Positions 1 to 9,370 of a DNA stretch of 64,000 bases are shown in pieces. The translations under genes were made by a program, and so were the position numbers. The DNA is from Paracoccus lutimaris (GTDB lineage: Bacteria; Pseudomonadota; Alphaproteobacteria; Rhodobacterales; Rhodobacteraceae): contig NZ_QPJL01000009.1 in NCBI RefSeq assembly GCF_003337565.1, positions 62,001-126,000 on the forward strand, given 5' to 3'. The notes under the pieces were generated by a model. That model worked only from the letters and a program-made list of their open reading frames with translations, had not been told where the DNA came from and made no database searches. How positions within the stretch are numbered: the first letter of the stretch is position 1; each line of letters begins with the position of its first letter.

Positions 1-402
1 ATCCTGACCTATCTGGCGGATCGCCACGGTGCCCTGACCCATCCCGCCGGCACGCTGGAGCGCGCGCGTCAGGACAGCCTGACCCAGCTCATCCTTGACG
101 AATTCGACGCGGCTTTGTGGCTGGCGGCCCGCCACAGCTTCATCCTGCCCGAGGAAATGCGCCTTGCCGCGATCAAGAACACGCTGCGCTGGGAGTTCGA
201 GCGCAGCCAGAAGACGCTGATCCATCGCATGGCCGAGGATGGCTTCCTGATGGGCGACATGATGACCGTGCCCGACATCATCCTGACCCATTGCCTGACA
301 TGGGCGCTGAATGCGCGCTTTCCGATCACCGAGCACCGGCTGACGGAATATCTGGACCTGATGCGCGCCCGCCCGGCCTATCTGCGCGCTTCGGCCAGAT
401 AG
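1..402 (+). CDS. Glutathione S-transferase, C-terminal part (cut by window edge)
   Basis: The reading frame is open from base 1 to the stop at 400-402, so only the last 133 residues are present. They begin with ILTYLADRHG, the usual end of the thioredoxin-like domain in glutathione transferases. An all-helical part follows, with the segment MTVPDIILTHCLTWA corresponding to the conserved N-capping region of the C-terminal domain. Such enzymes conjugate glutathione to electrophiles in the cytoplasm; the substrate cannot be told. The 3' end overlaps the convergent flavoprotein gene by 25 bases. Family assignment is from sequence pattern and moderately sure. Confidence 0.75.
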   Translation: MLTYLADRHGALTHPAGTLERARQDSLTQLILDEFDAALWLAARHSFILPEEMRLAAIKNTLRWEFERSQKTLIHRMAEDGFLMGDMMTVPDIILTHCLTWALNARFPITEHRLTEYLDLMRARPAYLRASAR

Positions 403-1577
403 GCGGCGGCACCCTGCCCCGCCCGGTGCCCGGTGGCCAGACAGGCGGTCAGCAGATAGCCCCCCGTCGGCGCCTCCCAGTCCAGCATCTCGCCAGCGGC
501 GAAAACCCCCGGCAGGGCGCGCAATTCCAGGGCCGGGGTCAGGCTTTCGGCCTCGATCCCCCCGGCCGAGGAAATCGCCCGCGCAATCCCGAACGGCCCC
601 TGATGACGCAGCCGCAGGCCTTTGACGCGCATGGCCAGCCGCTCGGGCTCATTGGGCAGGGGCTGGCCCCATTCCATCAGCAGCGCCGCGCGCAGGGGAT
701 CGCCCAGCACGCGCCGCAGCCGGCTGCCGACCGACAGCTTCGCGGGCATCTGGGCAAAACGCCGCGCCAGTTCCTCACCGCCCAGATCGGGGGCCAGATC
801 GACGAACACCTCGGCCCCGTCCCGAATGGCGCGGGCGACCTCATAGATGCCGCCGCCCTCGATCCCCTGCGCGGTGACGACCCATTCGCCCCGGCTGACC
901 AGATCGCCCGCCTGCAGGGCGACGCCCTTGACCGCCTGCCCGAAATGCCGCGCCATCTGCACCGACCAGTTGACGCGAAAGCCCATATTCGCCGGCCGGA
1001 ACGGCGCGATCCCGACGCCCTTTTCCACAAGCCACGGCGCCCAGGCGGCATCCGATCCCAGCCTTGGCCAACTCGCCCCGCCAAGCCCCAGCACCACCAC
1101 GCGCGGCTGCAAGACCTCATCCCCGCCCGGCGTCTCAAAGCGCCAGCCCGCACCCTCAAACCCGCTCCAGCGCCAGCGGCTGAGCAGCTCAACCCCCTGC
1201 CCGGCCAATCGCGCCAGCCATGCCCGCAACAGGGGCGAGGCCTTCATCCCAACCGGAAACACCCGCCCGGTCGAGCCGGAAAACAGCTCAACCCCCAGCC
1301 CGCGCGCCCAGGCCATGACCTCGGCAGGTCCGAATTCTTTCATGTCCAAATATCCCGGGGGGGGCCGCAGGCCGGGGGCAGAGCCCCCATAATGCGCCTG
1401 AAACACCTCCCAGGGCTCGTCCTTGGTCAGGTTCAGCCCCGATTTCCCCGCCATCAGGAATTTTCGCGCCGGTGTCGGCATGGCCTCAGCCACCACCACC
1501 CGCGCCCCCTGCCCGGCCAGAACCTCGGCCGCCATCAGCCCCGCCGGTCCCGCGCCGATCACCAATGCCTCGGTCAC
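378..1577 (-). CDS. NAD(P)/FAD-dependent oxidoreductase, HI0933/BaiN-like (TIGR03862 type)
   Basis: A 399-residue flavoprotein. The N-terminus VTEALVIGAGPAGLMAAE is a Rossmann FAD-binding motif (GAGPAG at 8-13), followed by the family hallmark ARKFLMAGKSGLNLT at 38-51. Near the C-terminus are GVFAAGEMLDWEAPTGGY and LLTACLATG, also typical of the family. Substrate is unknown. The GTG start at 1577 is chosen because the Rossmann fold begins there and it overlaps the holA stop by four bases (GTGA); the frame upstream of it is holA in another frame. Residues 64-81 are encoded by an inserted palindromic repeat that is also found in thiZ. Homologues normally have a shorter, unrelated stretch at this point. 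Confidence 0.85.
   Translation of the reverse strand: MTEALVIGAGPAGLMAAEVLAGQGARVVVAEAMPTPARKFLMAGKSGLNLTKDEPWEVFQAHYGGSAPGLRPPPGYLDMKEFGPAEVMAWARGLGVELFSGSTGRVFPVGMKASPLLRAWLARLAGQGVELLSRWRWSGFEGAGWRFETPGGDEVLQPRVVVLGLGGASWPRLGSDAAWAPWLVEKGVGIAPFRPANMGFRVNWSVQMARHFGQAVKGVALQAGDLVSRGEWVVTAQGIEGGGIYEVARAIRDGAEVFVDLAPDLGGEELARRFAQMPAKLSVGSRLRRVLGDPLRAALLMEWGQPLPNEPERLAMRVKGLRLRHQGPFGIARAISSAGGIEAESLTPALELRALPGVFAAGEMLDWEAPTGGYLLTACLATGHRAGQGAAAYLAEARR
1335..1388. repeat. Palindromic repeat, copy 1, in frame inside the flavoprotein gene
   Basis: A 54-base element made of TTCTTTCATGTCCAAATATC, a G/C run and the hairpin-forming GGGGGCAGAGCCCCC. It reads through in frame as 18 codons (residues 64-81) of the minus-strand flavoprotein gene, giving the peptide GGSAPGLRPPPGYLDMKE. 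A near-identical copy in the opposite orientation relative to its host gene lies at 55271-55329 inside thiZ. The length is a multiple of three here, and it adds no stop codon in this frame. Confidence 0.85.
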
Positions 1578-2602
1578 CGGCCCCCCCTCGGCATCATGCA
1601 CAGCCGCAAAAGCATCCGCTCCATCAGCGCCATGGCCGGCGCCCGAGAGGAGGATCGCAGCGTCAGGTCGGTCTCGATCAACTGGTGCATGGCGTCCTCC
1701 AGCGCGCGCATGCCCCAATCCTGCGCCTGCCGGATCATGCGGTCGCGGCGCGGGCCAAAGACCGGCGGGCGCAGCCGCGCAAACCCGGCCCCCGGCCCCC
1801 CGGGATCCGAGGCGCCGGAATGCAGCGCCCGGAAATGGCGCAGGGCGGCGATGCACAGGGTCACCGGCGCGATCCCCTGCCCCTCGATGCGCCGCATCAG
1901 CCCGCCGAAATCCTTGGCGCGGCCCTCGGCCACGCAGTCGATCAGGTCATCCACCTCGGCCTCGATGGTGGCGGGGGCAAGGGCTGCGATCTCGGTCGGC
2001 GTCAGGGGCGTGTCGTCGCCATGCTTGTAAAGCCCGATCTTTTCCACCGTCTGGCGAAAATCGCCCGGATCCAGTGCCCGGCTGAGCGTCAGCAGATCGC
2101 GCATCGCGTCGCGCGGCACCTCGCGCAGACCGGCATCGGCAAGCCAGCGGTTGATCTCATCCTCGCCGGGGGGATCGTCATAGATGGGGGCGGTAACGGC
2201 ATTTGGGTGCGGCTCAAACAGCTTGCGCAGCGCCGATGATTTCGCCAGTCCCCCGGCGGCCACGACCACCACCGCATCGCCCGTCCGCCAGTCCTCAAGC
2301 GCAGCGGCAACGGCGGGCGCGGCCGCATCGGGCGCGTCATCGACCAGAACCACGCGCTGGCCGGGAAAGAAGCCGACCGCCTTGACCGCATCCAGAAGCT
2401 GCGCCGGGTCCTTCCTCAGATCGGAACCGGGCAGACGGGTCAGGCGCATTTCTTCCTCGGCGCCGGGTCCGACCAGCGCCTTGACCGCCTCGGCGCGTTT
2501 CAGCGCCACGCGCATCGCGTCCTGACCATAGATCAGCAGCGCGGGGCGCGTCGGGTCGGGACGCGCCAGATAGCGGGCGATCTCGGCGCCCTTCAGGATC
2601 AT
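1574..2602 (-). CDS. holA: DNA polymerase III subunit delta
   Basis: A 342-residue protein of the length usual for HolA, the clamp-loader subunit that opens the beta sliding clamp. The N-terminal region has RPALLIYGQDAMRVALKRAE and FFPGQRVVLVDDA, in keeping with the AAA+-like delta fold, and the C-terminal third is helical (LRHFRALH, IRQAQDWGMRALEDAMHQL). The position next to lptE and leuS is a common alphaproteobacterial arrangement and supports the call. The ATG at 2602 overlaps the lptE stop by four bases, so the genes are translationally coupled. Confidence 0.9.
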   Translation of the reverse strand: MILKGAEIARYLARPDPTRPALLIYGQDAMRVALKRAEAVKALVGPGAEEEMRLTRLPGSDLRKDPAQLLDAVKAVGFFPGQRVVLVDDAPDAAAPAVAAALEDWRTGDAVVVVAAGGLAKSSALRKLFEPHPNAVTAPIYDDPPGEDEINRWLADAGLREVPRDAMRDLLTLSRALDPGDFRQTVEKIGLYKHGDDTPLTPTEIAALAPATIEAEVDDLIDCVAEGRAKDFGGLMRRIEGQGIAPVTLCIAALRHFRALHSGASDPGGPGAGFARLRPPVFGPRRDRMIRQAQDWGMRALEDAMHQLIETDLTLRSSSRAPAMALMERMLLRLCMMPRGGR

Positions 2603-3087
2603 TGCAGGGTCGCGGGATCGATGGCCAGAAGCCGCGTCACCACCTGATCGGCCAGCATCCGCGCCAGCCGGTCATGCGCGTCCTGTTCGGCCGACATGGT
2701 GGCGATGGTCGTCCCCGTCGTCGAATATGAGGTAAAGGTGCTGACCTGCCCGCGCGTGACCTCGGCCCCCGAGGCGGTCTCGGTCAGCACGAAATCGGCG
2801 GTGCCGTTCAGCGAATAGCGGGTCGTGACTTCATCGGTGGTGATCGCCTGCGAGACCACCGCGATGCGCAGATTATAGGCCAGCGCAAAGCGCGCCTGCT
2901 GATCCGGTCCCAGCCGTTCGGCGATGCGGCCGGCAAAGGTGAACTCGTCCGGGGTCGTGGGCGTGGCGGTGCGGATCTGGCCAAATAGCTTGCCGCCCGT
3001 GCCCCCCGGCCCATAGACCGGGGTAAAGCCGCAAGCGGCCAGCGCCAGCGCGCCCGAGAGCAGGATCCCGCGCCTAGACCACGACAT
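2599..3087 (-). CDS. lptE: LPS assembly lipoprotein LptE
   Basis: A 162-residue lipoprotein with a short signal peptide and lipobox LALAAC at about 14-19, followed by GFTPVYGPG, the typical mature N-terminus of LptE/RlpB. LptE plugs the LptD barrel and helps put lipopolysaccharide into the outer leaflet. The body contains [19 protein letters not shown] and the alternating strand pattern expected for the fold. It overlaps leuS by 14 bases and holA by 4, forming the leuS-lptE-holA operon. Confidence 0.88.
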   Translation of the reverse strand: MSWSRRGILLSGALALAACGFTPVYGPGGTGGKLFGQIRTATPTTPDEFTFAGRIAERLGPDQQARFALAYNLRIAVVSQAITTDEVTTRYSLNGTADFVLTETASGAEVTRGQVSTFTSYSTTGTTIATMSAEQDAHDRLARMLADQVVTRLLAIDPATLQ

Positions 3088-5611
3088 TGACGATCCGCCC
3101 CGGCACGACGATCAGCTTTTTCGGTGCCGCGCCCTCCATGAAGCGCTGCACGGTTTCGTCCGCCAGCACGATGGCCTCGATCTCTTCCTTGGACATGTCT
3201 TTGGGCACCTCGATTTCCGCGCGCCGCTTGCCGTTGATCTGGATCGGCAGCACCACGCTGTCCGAGACCAGCATCGCAGCGTCGGCCTTGGGCCATGCGG
3301 CATCGACCACCATGCCCTGCCCGCCGGATTTCGACCAGACCTCTTCGGCCAGATGCGGCACCATCGGCGCCATCAGCTGCGCGAGGATGCGCAGCACGGC
3401 GCGGCGCGATTCGCCGCCCGCGCGCGATTTGCCGATGGCATTGGCCAGCTCGTAAAGTTTCGCCACCGCCTTGTTGAAGGCGAATCCCTCGATCGCCTTG
3501 GTCACATCGGCAATGGCGCGATGGGCGGCACGGGTCAGATCGGGATCGTCGCCGCCCTCGGGCGCGTCATCCGCCAGACGCCAGAGGCGCGACAGGAACT
3601 TGTTCGCGGCCTCGGCCCCGGCGGCGGTCCATTCCACGTCGCGTTCGGGGGGGCTGTCCGACAGCATGAACCAGCGCGCGGTATCGGCGCCGAAATTGGC
3701 GACAATGTTCACCGGGTCGACGACGTTCTTCTTGGATTTCGACATCTTGGCCGAGGGGATGATCTCGACCGGGGTGCCGTCGGCCAGCTTGCCGTCCTGA
3801 ACATGCTCGGGCAGGTGATAGACCGGGCGGCCGCGATCATCGCGGGTCATGTAGATCTCATGCGTGACCATGCCCTGCGTGAACAGCGCGTCAAAGGGCT
3901 CGCTGGCGGTTTCCGGCAGGTGGCCGGTCTTGACCATCGCCCGGGCAAAGAAGCGCGAATAAAGCAGATGCAGAATCGCATGCTCGATGCCGCCGATATA
4001 CTGGTCGACATTCATCCAGTAATCGGCATCGGCGCGCACCGTGGGTGTCGCGGCATGGGGCGCGGTGAAGCGCGCGTAATACCAGGACGAGTCGACAAAG
4101 GTGTCCATCGTGTCGGTTTCCCGCAGGGCGGCGCCCCCGCATTGCGGGCAAGTGGTCTGGCGCCATGTCGGGTGGCGGTCCAGCGGGTTCCCCGGCACGT
4201 CGAAGCTGACATCCTGCGGCAGCAGGACGGGCAGGTTTTCCTTGGCCTCGGGCACGGTGCCGCAATTGTCGCAATGCACGACCGGAATCGGGCAGCCCCA
4301 ATAGCGCTGGCGCGAAATGCCCCAGTCGCGCAGGCGGAATTTCGTGACGCCTTCGCCATAGCCTTTGGCCTCGGCATGGCTGATTGCGGCGATGACGGCA
4401 TCCTCGCCGGTCTGGTCGGCGGGGCCGGCAAAGCCGCGCACATAGGTCACGATCTCGGACTTCATCGGCACATAGGGGGCTTTCGCCACCAGCGCGTCGG
4501 CCTGTTCCAGCGTCATGCCGCGTTCGCCAAAGGTGGCGCGGATCGGCAACCCGTATTTCATGGCGAATTCGTGGTCGCGCTCGTCATGGGCGGGGCTGCC
4601 GAAAATGGCGCCGGTGCCGTAATCCATCAGCACGAAATTCGCGATCCAGATCGGCAATTCCCATGCCGGATCAAGCGGATGGCGCACGGTCAACCCGGTG
4701 TCGAAGCCAAGCTTGGGCGCGGTCTCGATGGCCTCTTCGGTGGTGCCGATGCGGCGGCATTCCTCGACGAAAGCGGCGACCTTGGGATCGGTGGCGGCCA
4801 GTTGCCTGATCAGCGGGTGATCGGGCGAGAGCGCCGCGAAACTGGCCCCCATCAGCGTGTCGGGACGGGTCGTATAGACCTCGATCGCGTCGAAACTCTC
4901 GGGCGCGCCGACGGTGGTAAAGCTGAATTGCAGCCCGCGCGACTTGCCGATCCAGTTGGCCTGCATCAGCCGCACCTTGTCCGGCCAGCCGGTCAGCCCG
5001 TCCAGCGCCGACAACAGCTCATCGGAATATTCCGAGATGCGGAAGAACCATTGCGTCAGTTCCTTGCGCTCGACCGCCGCGCCGGAACGCCAGCCCTTGC
5101 CGTCGATCACCTGCTCATTGGCCAGCACGGTCATGTCGACCGGGTCCCAGTTCACCTGCGCCGATTTGCGGGTGATCAGCCCGGCGTCGAGGAAATCCAG
5201 AAACAGCGCCTGCTGCTGGGCGACGTAATCGTCGTCGCAGGTGGCGAATTCGCGGCTCCAGTCGATGCTGAGGCCCAGCGGCTTCAATTGCCCGCGCATG
5301 GTGGCGATATTGGCATAGGTCCAGTCGCGGGGATGGCCGCCCTGCTCCATCGCCGCATTCTCGGCCGGCATGCCAAAGGCGTCCCAGCCCATCGGATGCA
5401 GCACCGAAAACCCCTGCGCCCGTTTGAAGCGCGCGACCACGTCGCCCATCGTGTAATTGCGCACATGGCCCATATGGATGCGCCCCGAGGGATAGGGGAA
5501 CATCTCAAGCACGTAATATTTGGGCCGCTCGTCCCGGATGGCGCGGAACGTGCCCGCATCGTCCCACGCTTTTTGCCAGCGCGGTTCGCTGATTGCGGGA
5601 TCATAGGGCAT
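3074..5611 (-). CDS. leuS: Leucine--tRNA ligase
   Basis: An 845-residue class I aminoacyl-tRNA synthetase that charges tRNA-Leu. The HIGH signature appears as HMGH at 46-49 within [14 protein letters not shown], and the KMSKS loop at about 622-626 within [11 protein letters not shown] zinc-like pair of CxxC motifs (HCDNCG and TCPQCGG) lies in the middle, next to the CP1 editing domain. Full length for a bacterial LeuRS. First gene of the operon with lptE and holA; its ATG at 5611 is preceded by a GGAGG-type ribosome binding site. Confidence 0.98.
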   Translation of the reverse strand: MPYDPAISEPRWQKAWDDAGTFRAIRDERPKYYVLEMFPYPSGRIHMGHVRNYTMGDVVARFKRAQGFSVLHPMGWDAFGMPAENAAMEQGGHPRDWTYANIATMRGQLKPLGLSIDWSREFATCDDDYVAQQQALFLDFLDAGLITRKSAQVNWDPVDMTVLANEQVIDGKGWRSGAAVERKELTQWFFRISEYSDELLSALDGLTGWPDKVRLMQANWIGKSRGLQFSFTTVGAPESFDAIEVYTTRPDTLMGASFAALSPDHPLIRQLAATDPKVAAFVEECRRIGTTEEAIETAPKLGFDTGLTVRHPLDPAWELPIWIANFVLMDYGTGAIFGSPAHDERDHEFAMKYGLPIRATFGERGMTLEQADALVAKAPYVPMKSEIVTYVRGFAGPADQTGEDAVIAAISHAEAKGYGEGVTKFRLRDWGISRQRYWGCPIPVVHCDNCGTVPEAKENLPVLLPQDVSFDVPGNPLDRHPTWRQTTCPQCGGAALRETDTMDTFVDSSWYYARFTAPHAATPTVRADADYWMNVDQYIGGIEHAILHLLYSRFFARAMVKTGHLPETASEPFDALFTQGMVTHEIYMTRDDRGRPVYHLPEHVQDGKLADGTPVEIIPSAKMSKSKKNVVDPVNIVANFGADTARWFMLSDSPPERDVEWTAAGAEAANKFLSRLWRLADDAPEGGDDPDLTRAAHRAIADVTKAIEGFAFNKAVAKLYELANAIGKSRAGGESRRAVLRILAQLMAPMVPHLAEEVWSKSGGQGMVVDAAWPKADAAMLVSDSVVLPIQINGKRRAEIEVPKDMSKEEIEAIVLADETVQRFMEGAAPKKLIVVPGRIVNVVV

Positions 5612-5676
5612 GGAAACCTCCGGGCGTCAGATTGCCCGCAGGGTTTAGCCGTTGCGCCGGGACAGGTCCAGCGGTG

Positions 5677-6216
5677 TCAGAGGTTCTTGTCCTGAACGCG
5701 CAATTGCCGGGCGCGGGTCAGAATCGCATCCTCGACCGCGCGCACGGTGTCGGGGGCGACGGCGCTGCCGCCCGCACCCTGCAACGAGACTTTCAGCGCG
5801 CGCGCGTCCAGCGACGGATCGCTGACCTTGATCGTGGCGCGATAAGAGCGACCACCGCCGGGGGGCGTGCCGTAGCCGGTGACGATGACGCCGGTAAAGG
5901 GATCGACCGACTGCACCGGCAGGAAGTTCAGCACTTCAAGGCTGGCGTTCCACAGATAGCGGTTCACCGCCACGGTATCATTGGGGTCGCGGCGATTCGA
6001 GAACAGGTCCCAGAAGGACGACTGCTCGGCCAGTTGCCCGCCATTGGCCTGCGTCTGGGTTCCGGCCTGATTGCCGCCGCCGCTGCTGCCAAGGCCCGAA
6101 CCTGCGGATCCCGCCGAGCCTGCGGACCCGGCCGATCCCATGCTGCCACCAGAACAGGCGGCAAGTCCCGCAGTAACAAGCAGGGCAGCGGTTAGCCGTG
6201 CGGCGCATCTGATCAT
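5677..6216 (-). CDS. DUF3576 lipoprotein
   Basis: A 179-residue predicted lipoprotein. The signal peptide ends in GLAACSGG, a lipobox with Cys at about 21. It is followed by a low-complexity tract of GSA triplets (residues about 22-42) made of nearly identical codons, a replication-slippage-prone repeat. The conserved part holds SFWDLFSNRRDPNDTVAVNRYLWNA split across the centre and ends in a basic helix. This is the DUF3576 family, frequent in alphaproteobacteria and of unknown function, probably in the outer membrane or periplasm. It lies upstream of leuS in the same direction with a 65-base gap. Confidence 0.8.
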   Translation of the reverse strand: MIRCAARLTAALLVTAGLAACSGGSMGSAGSAGSAGSAGSGLGSSGGGNQAGTQTQANGGQLAEQSSFWDLFSNRRDPNDTVAVNRYLWNASLEVLNFLPVQSVDPFTGVIVTGYGTPPGGGRSYRATIKVSDPSLDARALKVSLQGAGGSAVAPDTVRAVEDAILTRARQLRVQDKNL

Positions 6217-6541
6217 CTGGTGTCCCCCGGATCGTCCTTGCGCGAGCCATAGCGCAATTTCGACCCGTGCGACAAGAGAGGCCGCGTTTTCAGCCTCGCC
6301 CCGGCGGTTTTATTGCCGAGAGTTTAGATATTGCTCGCGCGCGCAAGGGCCGTATTTCCGGGCTGGGGCGGCTCATATCGGGGCCTGCAGGCGGGTGTGG
6401 CTCATGTGCATCACAGTGATGCCGATACAGGCCAGCGGGGTGCGATTCCGTTGCATTGACGAAGGGAAAGCGCGACACACGGCTCATACCCCAACCCGGA
6501 GTGCCCGGATGGGGCACACGAGAGAGACAAGAGGGAAAACC
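6217..6541. other. Divergent intergenic region before the porin
   Basis: This 325-base stretch separates the divergent DUF3576 and porin genes. No credible reading frame fills it. It ends with a purine-rich leader (AGAGAGACAAGAGGGAAAACC) just before the porin ATG. A TTGACG at 6456-6461 could be a -35 element for the porin, but no convincing -10 hexamer sits at the right distance, so the promoter is not assigned. Confidence 0.4.
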
Positions 6542-7528
6542 ATGAAAAAGGTTCTTTTCGCAACCAGCGCCCTGGTCCTGTCGGCGGGCTTCGCCTCCGC
6601 TGAAGTCGCCCTGTCGGGTGACGGCCGTATGGGTATCATTTATGACGGCAACGACGCGCAGTTCTCGAGCCGCGCCCGCGTTCGCTTCAACCTGTCGGGC
6701 GAGTCGGATGCCGGCCTGTCCTTCGGCGCTTCGTTCCGTGTTGACCACGAGAACTACAGCTCGAACGCTTACCGTTCGGCCGCTCGCGGCACCGCCGGCG
6801 CCATCTGGATTTCGGGCACCTACGGCAAACTGTCGATGGGCGACACCGTTTCGGCTTCCGAGCGTGCGATCGGTGACCTGTATGAAGTCGGCTACACCGA
6901 CGGCACCTTCGGCGGTGACGTCGAAGAAATCTCGTACCTGACCGGTGACGGCGAGAACCTCGGCCAGGGTCCGAACATCCTGTACGAATACACCATCAAC
7001 AACATCTCGCTGTATGCTTCGGCCTCGGACGGCGTGAACACCCCCTGGTTCGACACCCCCGGTGACACCACCGATACCGACGCCGATGGCAACCCGGTCG
7101 ACAGCGCCGACGTTGCATGGTCGGTTGCCGGTAAATACGAAGCCGAAAACTGGTGGGTCGCTCTGGGCTACGGCAAGCACGACGACGCCAAAGAAGTCGT
7201 CCTCGGCGGTGAAGGCACCTTCAACGGCTTCTCGGTCAAAGGTATCTTCGCGAAATACGACGACCGCTTCACCGGCGGCGCCGACGCTGAAGAGCTGAAG
7301 CACACCTACGGTCTGGGCCTGGCCTACCAGTGGGATGCGATCCTGCTCGAAGGCTTCTACCGCAAAGACAAGTTCGACTACGAAGTTGCCGACAGCGAGA
7401 GCTATGACTCGTTCGGCATCGGTGCTGAATACGACCTGGGCGGCGGCGCCATCCTGGCCGGCGGCATTGTTGACACCGACTACCTCGACGACACCGTCGC
7501 CGACTTCGGTATCAAGTTCTCGTTCTGA
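6542..7528 (+). CDS. Outer-membrane porin (Rhodobacter/Paracoccus type)
   Basis: A 328-residue trimeric-porin-like protein. The signal peptide MKKVLFATSALVLSAGFASA ends in ASA, followed by EVALSGDGRMGI, the usual first strand of Rhodobacteraceae porins. The chain is rich in alternating aromatic strands and Asp/Gly turns and ends in the terminal Phe (GIKFSF) that is needed for barrel assembly. Codon use is strongly optimised (GGT, TTC, AAC, CTG), as expected of a very abundant protein. The ATG at 6542 follows GAGGGAAAACC. A strong terminator follows at 7557-7587. Confidence 0.93.
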   Translation: MKKVLFATSALVLSAGFASAEVALSGDGRMGIIYDGNDAQFSSRARVRFNLSGESDAGLSFGASFRVDHENYSSNAYRSAARGTAGAIWISGTYGKLSMGDTVSASERAIGDLYEVGYTDGTFGGDVEEISYLTGDGENLGQGPNILYEYTINNISLYASASDGVNTPWFDTPGDTTDTDADGNPVDSADVAWSVAGKYEAENWWVALGYGKHDDAKEVVLGGEGTFNGFSVKGIFAKYDDRFTGGADAEELKHTYGLGLAYQWDAILLEGFYRKDKFDYEVADSESYDSFGIGAEYDLGGGAILAGGIVDTDYLDDTVADFGIKFSF

Positions 7529-7556
7529 TCCTGACGGATCCGAATATCGGAACAAG

Positions 7557-7587
7557 AAAGAGCGGGCCTTGCGCCCGCTCTTTTCTT
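7557..7587 (+). terminator. Rho-independent terminator after the porin
   Basis: A perfect 11-base-pair stem (AAAGAGCGGGC at 7557-7567 with GCCCGCTCTTT at 7573-7583), a CTTGC loop, and a T-rich tail TTTTCTTTT. It ends the porin transcript just before yggS. Confidence 0.92.
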
Positions 7588-7603
7588 TTGGGAATCATGG
7601 CCC

Positions 7604-8257
7604 ATGGGACTGAATGAGATCAGGCGCCGCATGCTTGCGGCCGAAACCGCCGCCGGACGCAGCCCCGGCGATGTGACGCTGATCGCGGTCAGCAAGGTGC
7701 AGCCGCCCGCCCGGGTCGAGGCGGTGCTGAAGGCCGGACAGCGCGTCTTTGGCGAGAATTACGTCCAGGAGGCCGCCGGCAAATGGCCCGGCTGGCGCGG
7801 GGAATTTCCGGGGACCCAATTGCACATGATCGGCCCCTTACAGACCAACAAGCTGAATGCGGCGCTGGATCTGTTTGACGCCATCCACACGCTGGACCGC
7901 CCCTCTCTGGCACAGAAGCTGGCGCGGCAGGTGCAGGCGCGCGGGCATTGCCCGCAGCTTTTCGTGCAGGTCAATACCGGCGCCGAGCCGCAAAAGGCCG
8001 GCATCCTGCCCGCGGCCACCGACGCCTTCATCGCCGATTGCCGGGCGCTCGGGCTGACGCTGTCCGGCCTGATGTGCATCCCGCCCGAGGATCAGGACCC
8101 GGTGCCGCATTTCCGCATCCTGCGCGGCCTTGCCGGGCGGAACGGGCTCAGCGGCCTGTCCATGGGCATGAGCGCCGATTTCGAAGCCGCCATTGCCGAG
8201 GGTGCAACCCATATCCGCGTCGGCAGCGCGATCTTTGGCGCCAGGGATTACGGCTAG
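7604..8257 (+). CDS. yggS: YggS family pyridoxal-phosphate homeostasis protein
   Basis: A 217-residue single-domain PLP-binding protein of the YggS/PROSC/YBL036c family, which buffers free pyridoxal phosphate in the cytoplasm. The PLP lysine is K31 in IAVSKVQP; the family motifs FGENYVQEA, HMIGPLQTNK and GLSMGMSADFEAAI are all present, the last binding the phosphate. Length is usual. It starts at ATG 7604, 20 bases after the porin terminator, so it needs its own promoter. Confidence 0.93.
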   Translation: MGLNEIRRRMLAAETAAGRSPGDVTLIAVSKVQPPARVEAVLKAGQRVFGENYVQEAAGKWPGWRGEFPGTQLHMIGPLQTNKLNAALDLFDAIHTLDRPSLAQKLARQVQARGHCPQLFVQVNTGAEPQKAGILPAATDAFIADCRALGLTLSGLMCIPPEDQDPVPHFRILRGLAGRNGLSGLSMGMSADFEAAIAEGATHIRVGSAIFGARDYG

Positions 8258-8491
8258 GCCCGCAAGGTGGGCAGCCCGAGATCGGGGCCCACGCGAATTG
8301 CCGCGCCGGTGCGGCAATCGGTCACTCTACCCAAGGTTGATGTTTGTGCTGGAAAACATGGGCTTTTCCCGTTATCTCTCGGGTTTAATTACCAGGCGGG
8401 GGTTAACCCTCAATTAACATAACGGATGCCGAATCGCTGTCTGATCGCTATTGTTATCCTCAGGGTTGCATGAATTTTGTGAGTATCCCCA

Positions 8492-9370
8492 ATGCTGATG
8501 CTGGGTAGTCTGATTGGTCTGCTGTTCATGGGGCTAGCGGTCGATACGACCGCCCTCGGTCGCACTTCTGACGAAGATGACGACGATGAGGGCGGCGAGG
8601 GCGGCGAACGAGGGCTGACGGTGGATGGCACCGAAGGCGCCGACTGGATCGGTGGCGAGGACACCGACGATGTGCTGACCGGGCATGGCGGCAATGACGA
8701 CCTGCATGGCGGGCTGGGCGGCGACACGCTGCGCGGCGGCGCCGGCACCGACTGGATCTATGGCGACGGCGAATACGGCGTCGGCGGCAATGATTTCATC
8801 GATGGTGGCGCGGATCAGGACTCGCTGGCCGGGCAGGGCGGAAATGACACGATCCTTGGCGGTTCGGCCAATGACACCATGTTCGGTGGCGAAGGCGACG
8901 ACCTGCTGGAGGGGGGCGCAGGTACCGACTGGATCTCGGGCAATTCCGGCAATGACACGCTGATCGCGGGGGCCGGCGAAGACGATCTGGACGCGGGCGA
9001 GGGCGACGATCTGCTTTACGGCTCGGAAGATGACGACTGCGCCTGGCTGCATGGCGACGAAGGCGATGACACGCTGGTCGGCGGCGCCGGGGATTTTGTC
9101 GAGGGCGGCATCGGCAAGGATCGCTTCGTACTGGACGAGCCCGGCACCGGCAGCGTGCCGACCATCGGCGATTACAATGGCTCGGACGATCAGATCGAAC
9201 TGCGCTATGAGGATGACGGCAGCGGCGTCGAGCCGGTGATTTCGCTGGACCGCGATGCCGAGGGCGCCGCCGTGATCCGCATGGACGGCGTGGCGGTCGG
9301 ACGGTTGCTGAACGCGCAGGAGCTGGACCTGCATGATATCATCCTGACCGCGATGCAGCCCGCCGCGTAA
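8492..9370 (+). CDS. Small RTX (hemolysin-type) calcium-binding repeat protein
   Basis: A 292-residue protein. Residues 2-16 form a single hydrophobic segment (LMLGSLIGLLFMGLAV), followed by an acidic linker (DEDDDDEGGEGG). From about 50 to 210 come glycine- and aspartate-rich nonapeptides of the form GGxGxDxLx (for example GGNDTILGG, GGEGDDLLEGG), which make a calcium-binding parallel beta-roll. A longer-period motif recurs three times: ADWIGG, TDWIYG, TDWISG. The C-terminal 80 residues (DRFVLDEPGTG onward) resemble the cap found after such repeats in Rhodobacteraceae. Function unknown. No ABC/HlyD export genes lie beside it. Confidence 0.82.
   Translation: MLMLGSLIGLLFMGLAVDTTALGRTSDEDDDDEGGEGGERGLTVDGTEGADWIGGEDTDDVLTGHGGNDDLHGGLGGDTLRGGAGTDWIYGDGEYGVGGNDFIDGGADQDSLAGQGGNDTILGGSANDTMFGGEGDDLLEGGAGTDWISGNSGNDTLIAGAGEDDLDAGEGDDLLYGSEDDDCAWLHGDEGDDTLVGGAGDFVEGGIGKDRFVLDEPGTGSVPTIGDYNGSDDQIELRYEDDGSGVEPVISLDRDAEGAAVIRMDGVAVGRLLNAQELDLHDIILTAMQPAA

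Noticed and set aside
117..2030. A 637-codon plus-strand frame over the flavoprotein and holA
   Set aside because: It runs opposite two recognisable genes, has no domain pattern, and is a GC-rich shadow frame.
8297..8318. Inverted repeat ATTGCCGC/GCGGCAAT after yggS as a terminator
   Set aside because: The eight-base stem is real but there is no T tract, so it could not be called a terminator with any assurance.
8640..9090. Tandem GGC/GAC-rich DNA as a CRISPR or minisatellite
   Set aside because: The units are imperfect nonapeptide codons of an RTX protein with no unique spacers.
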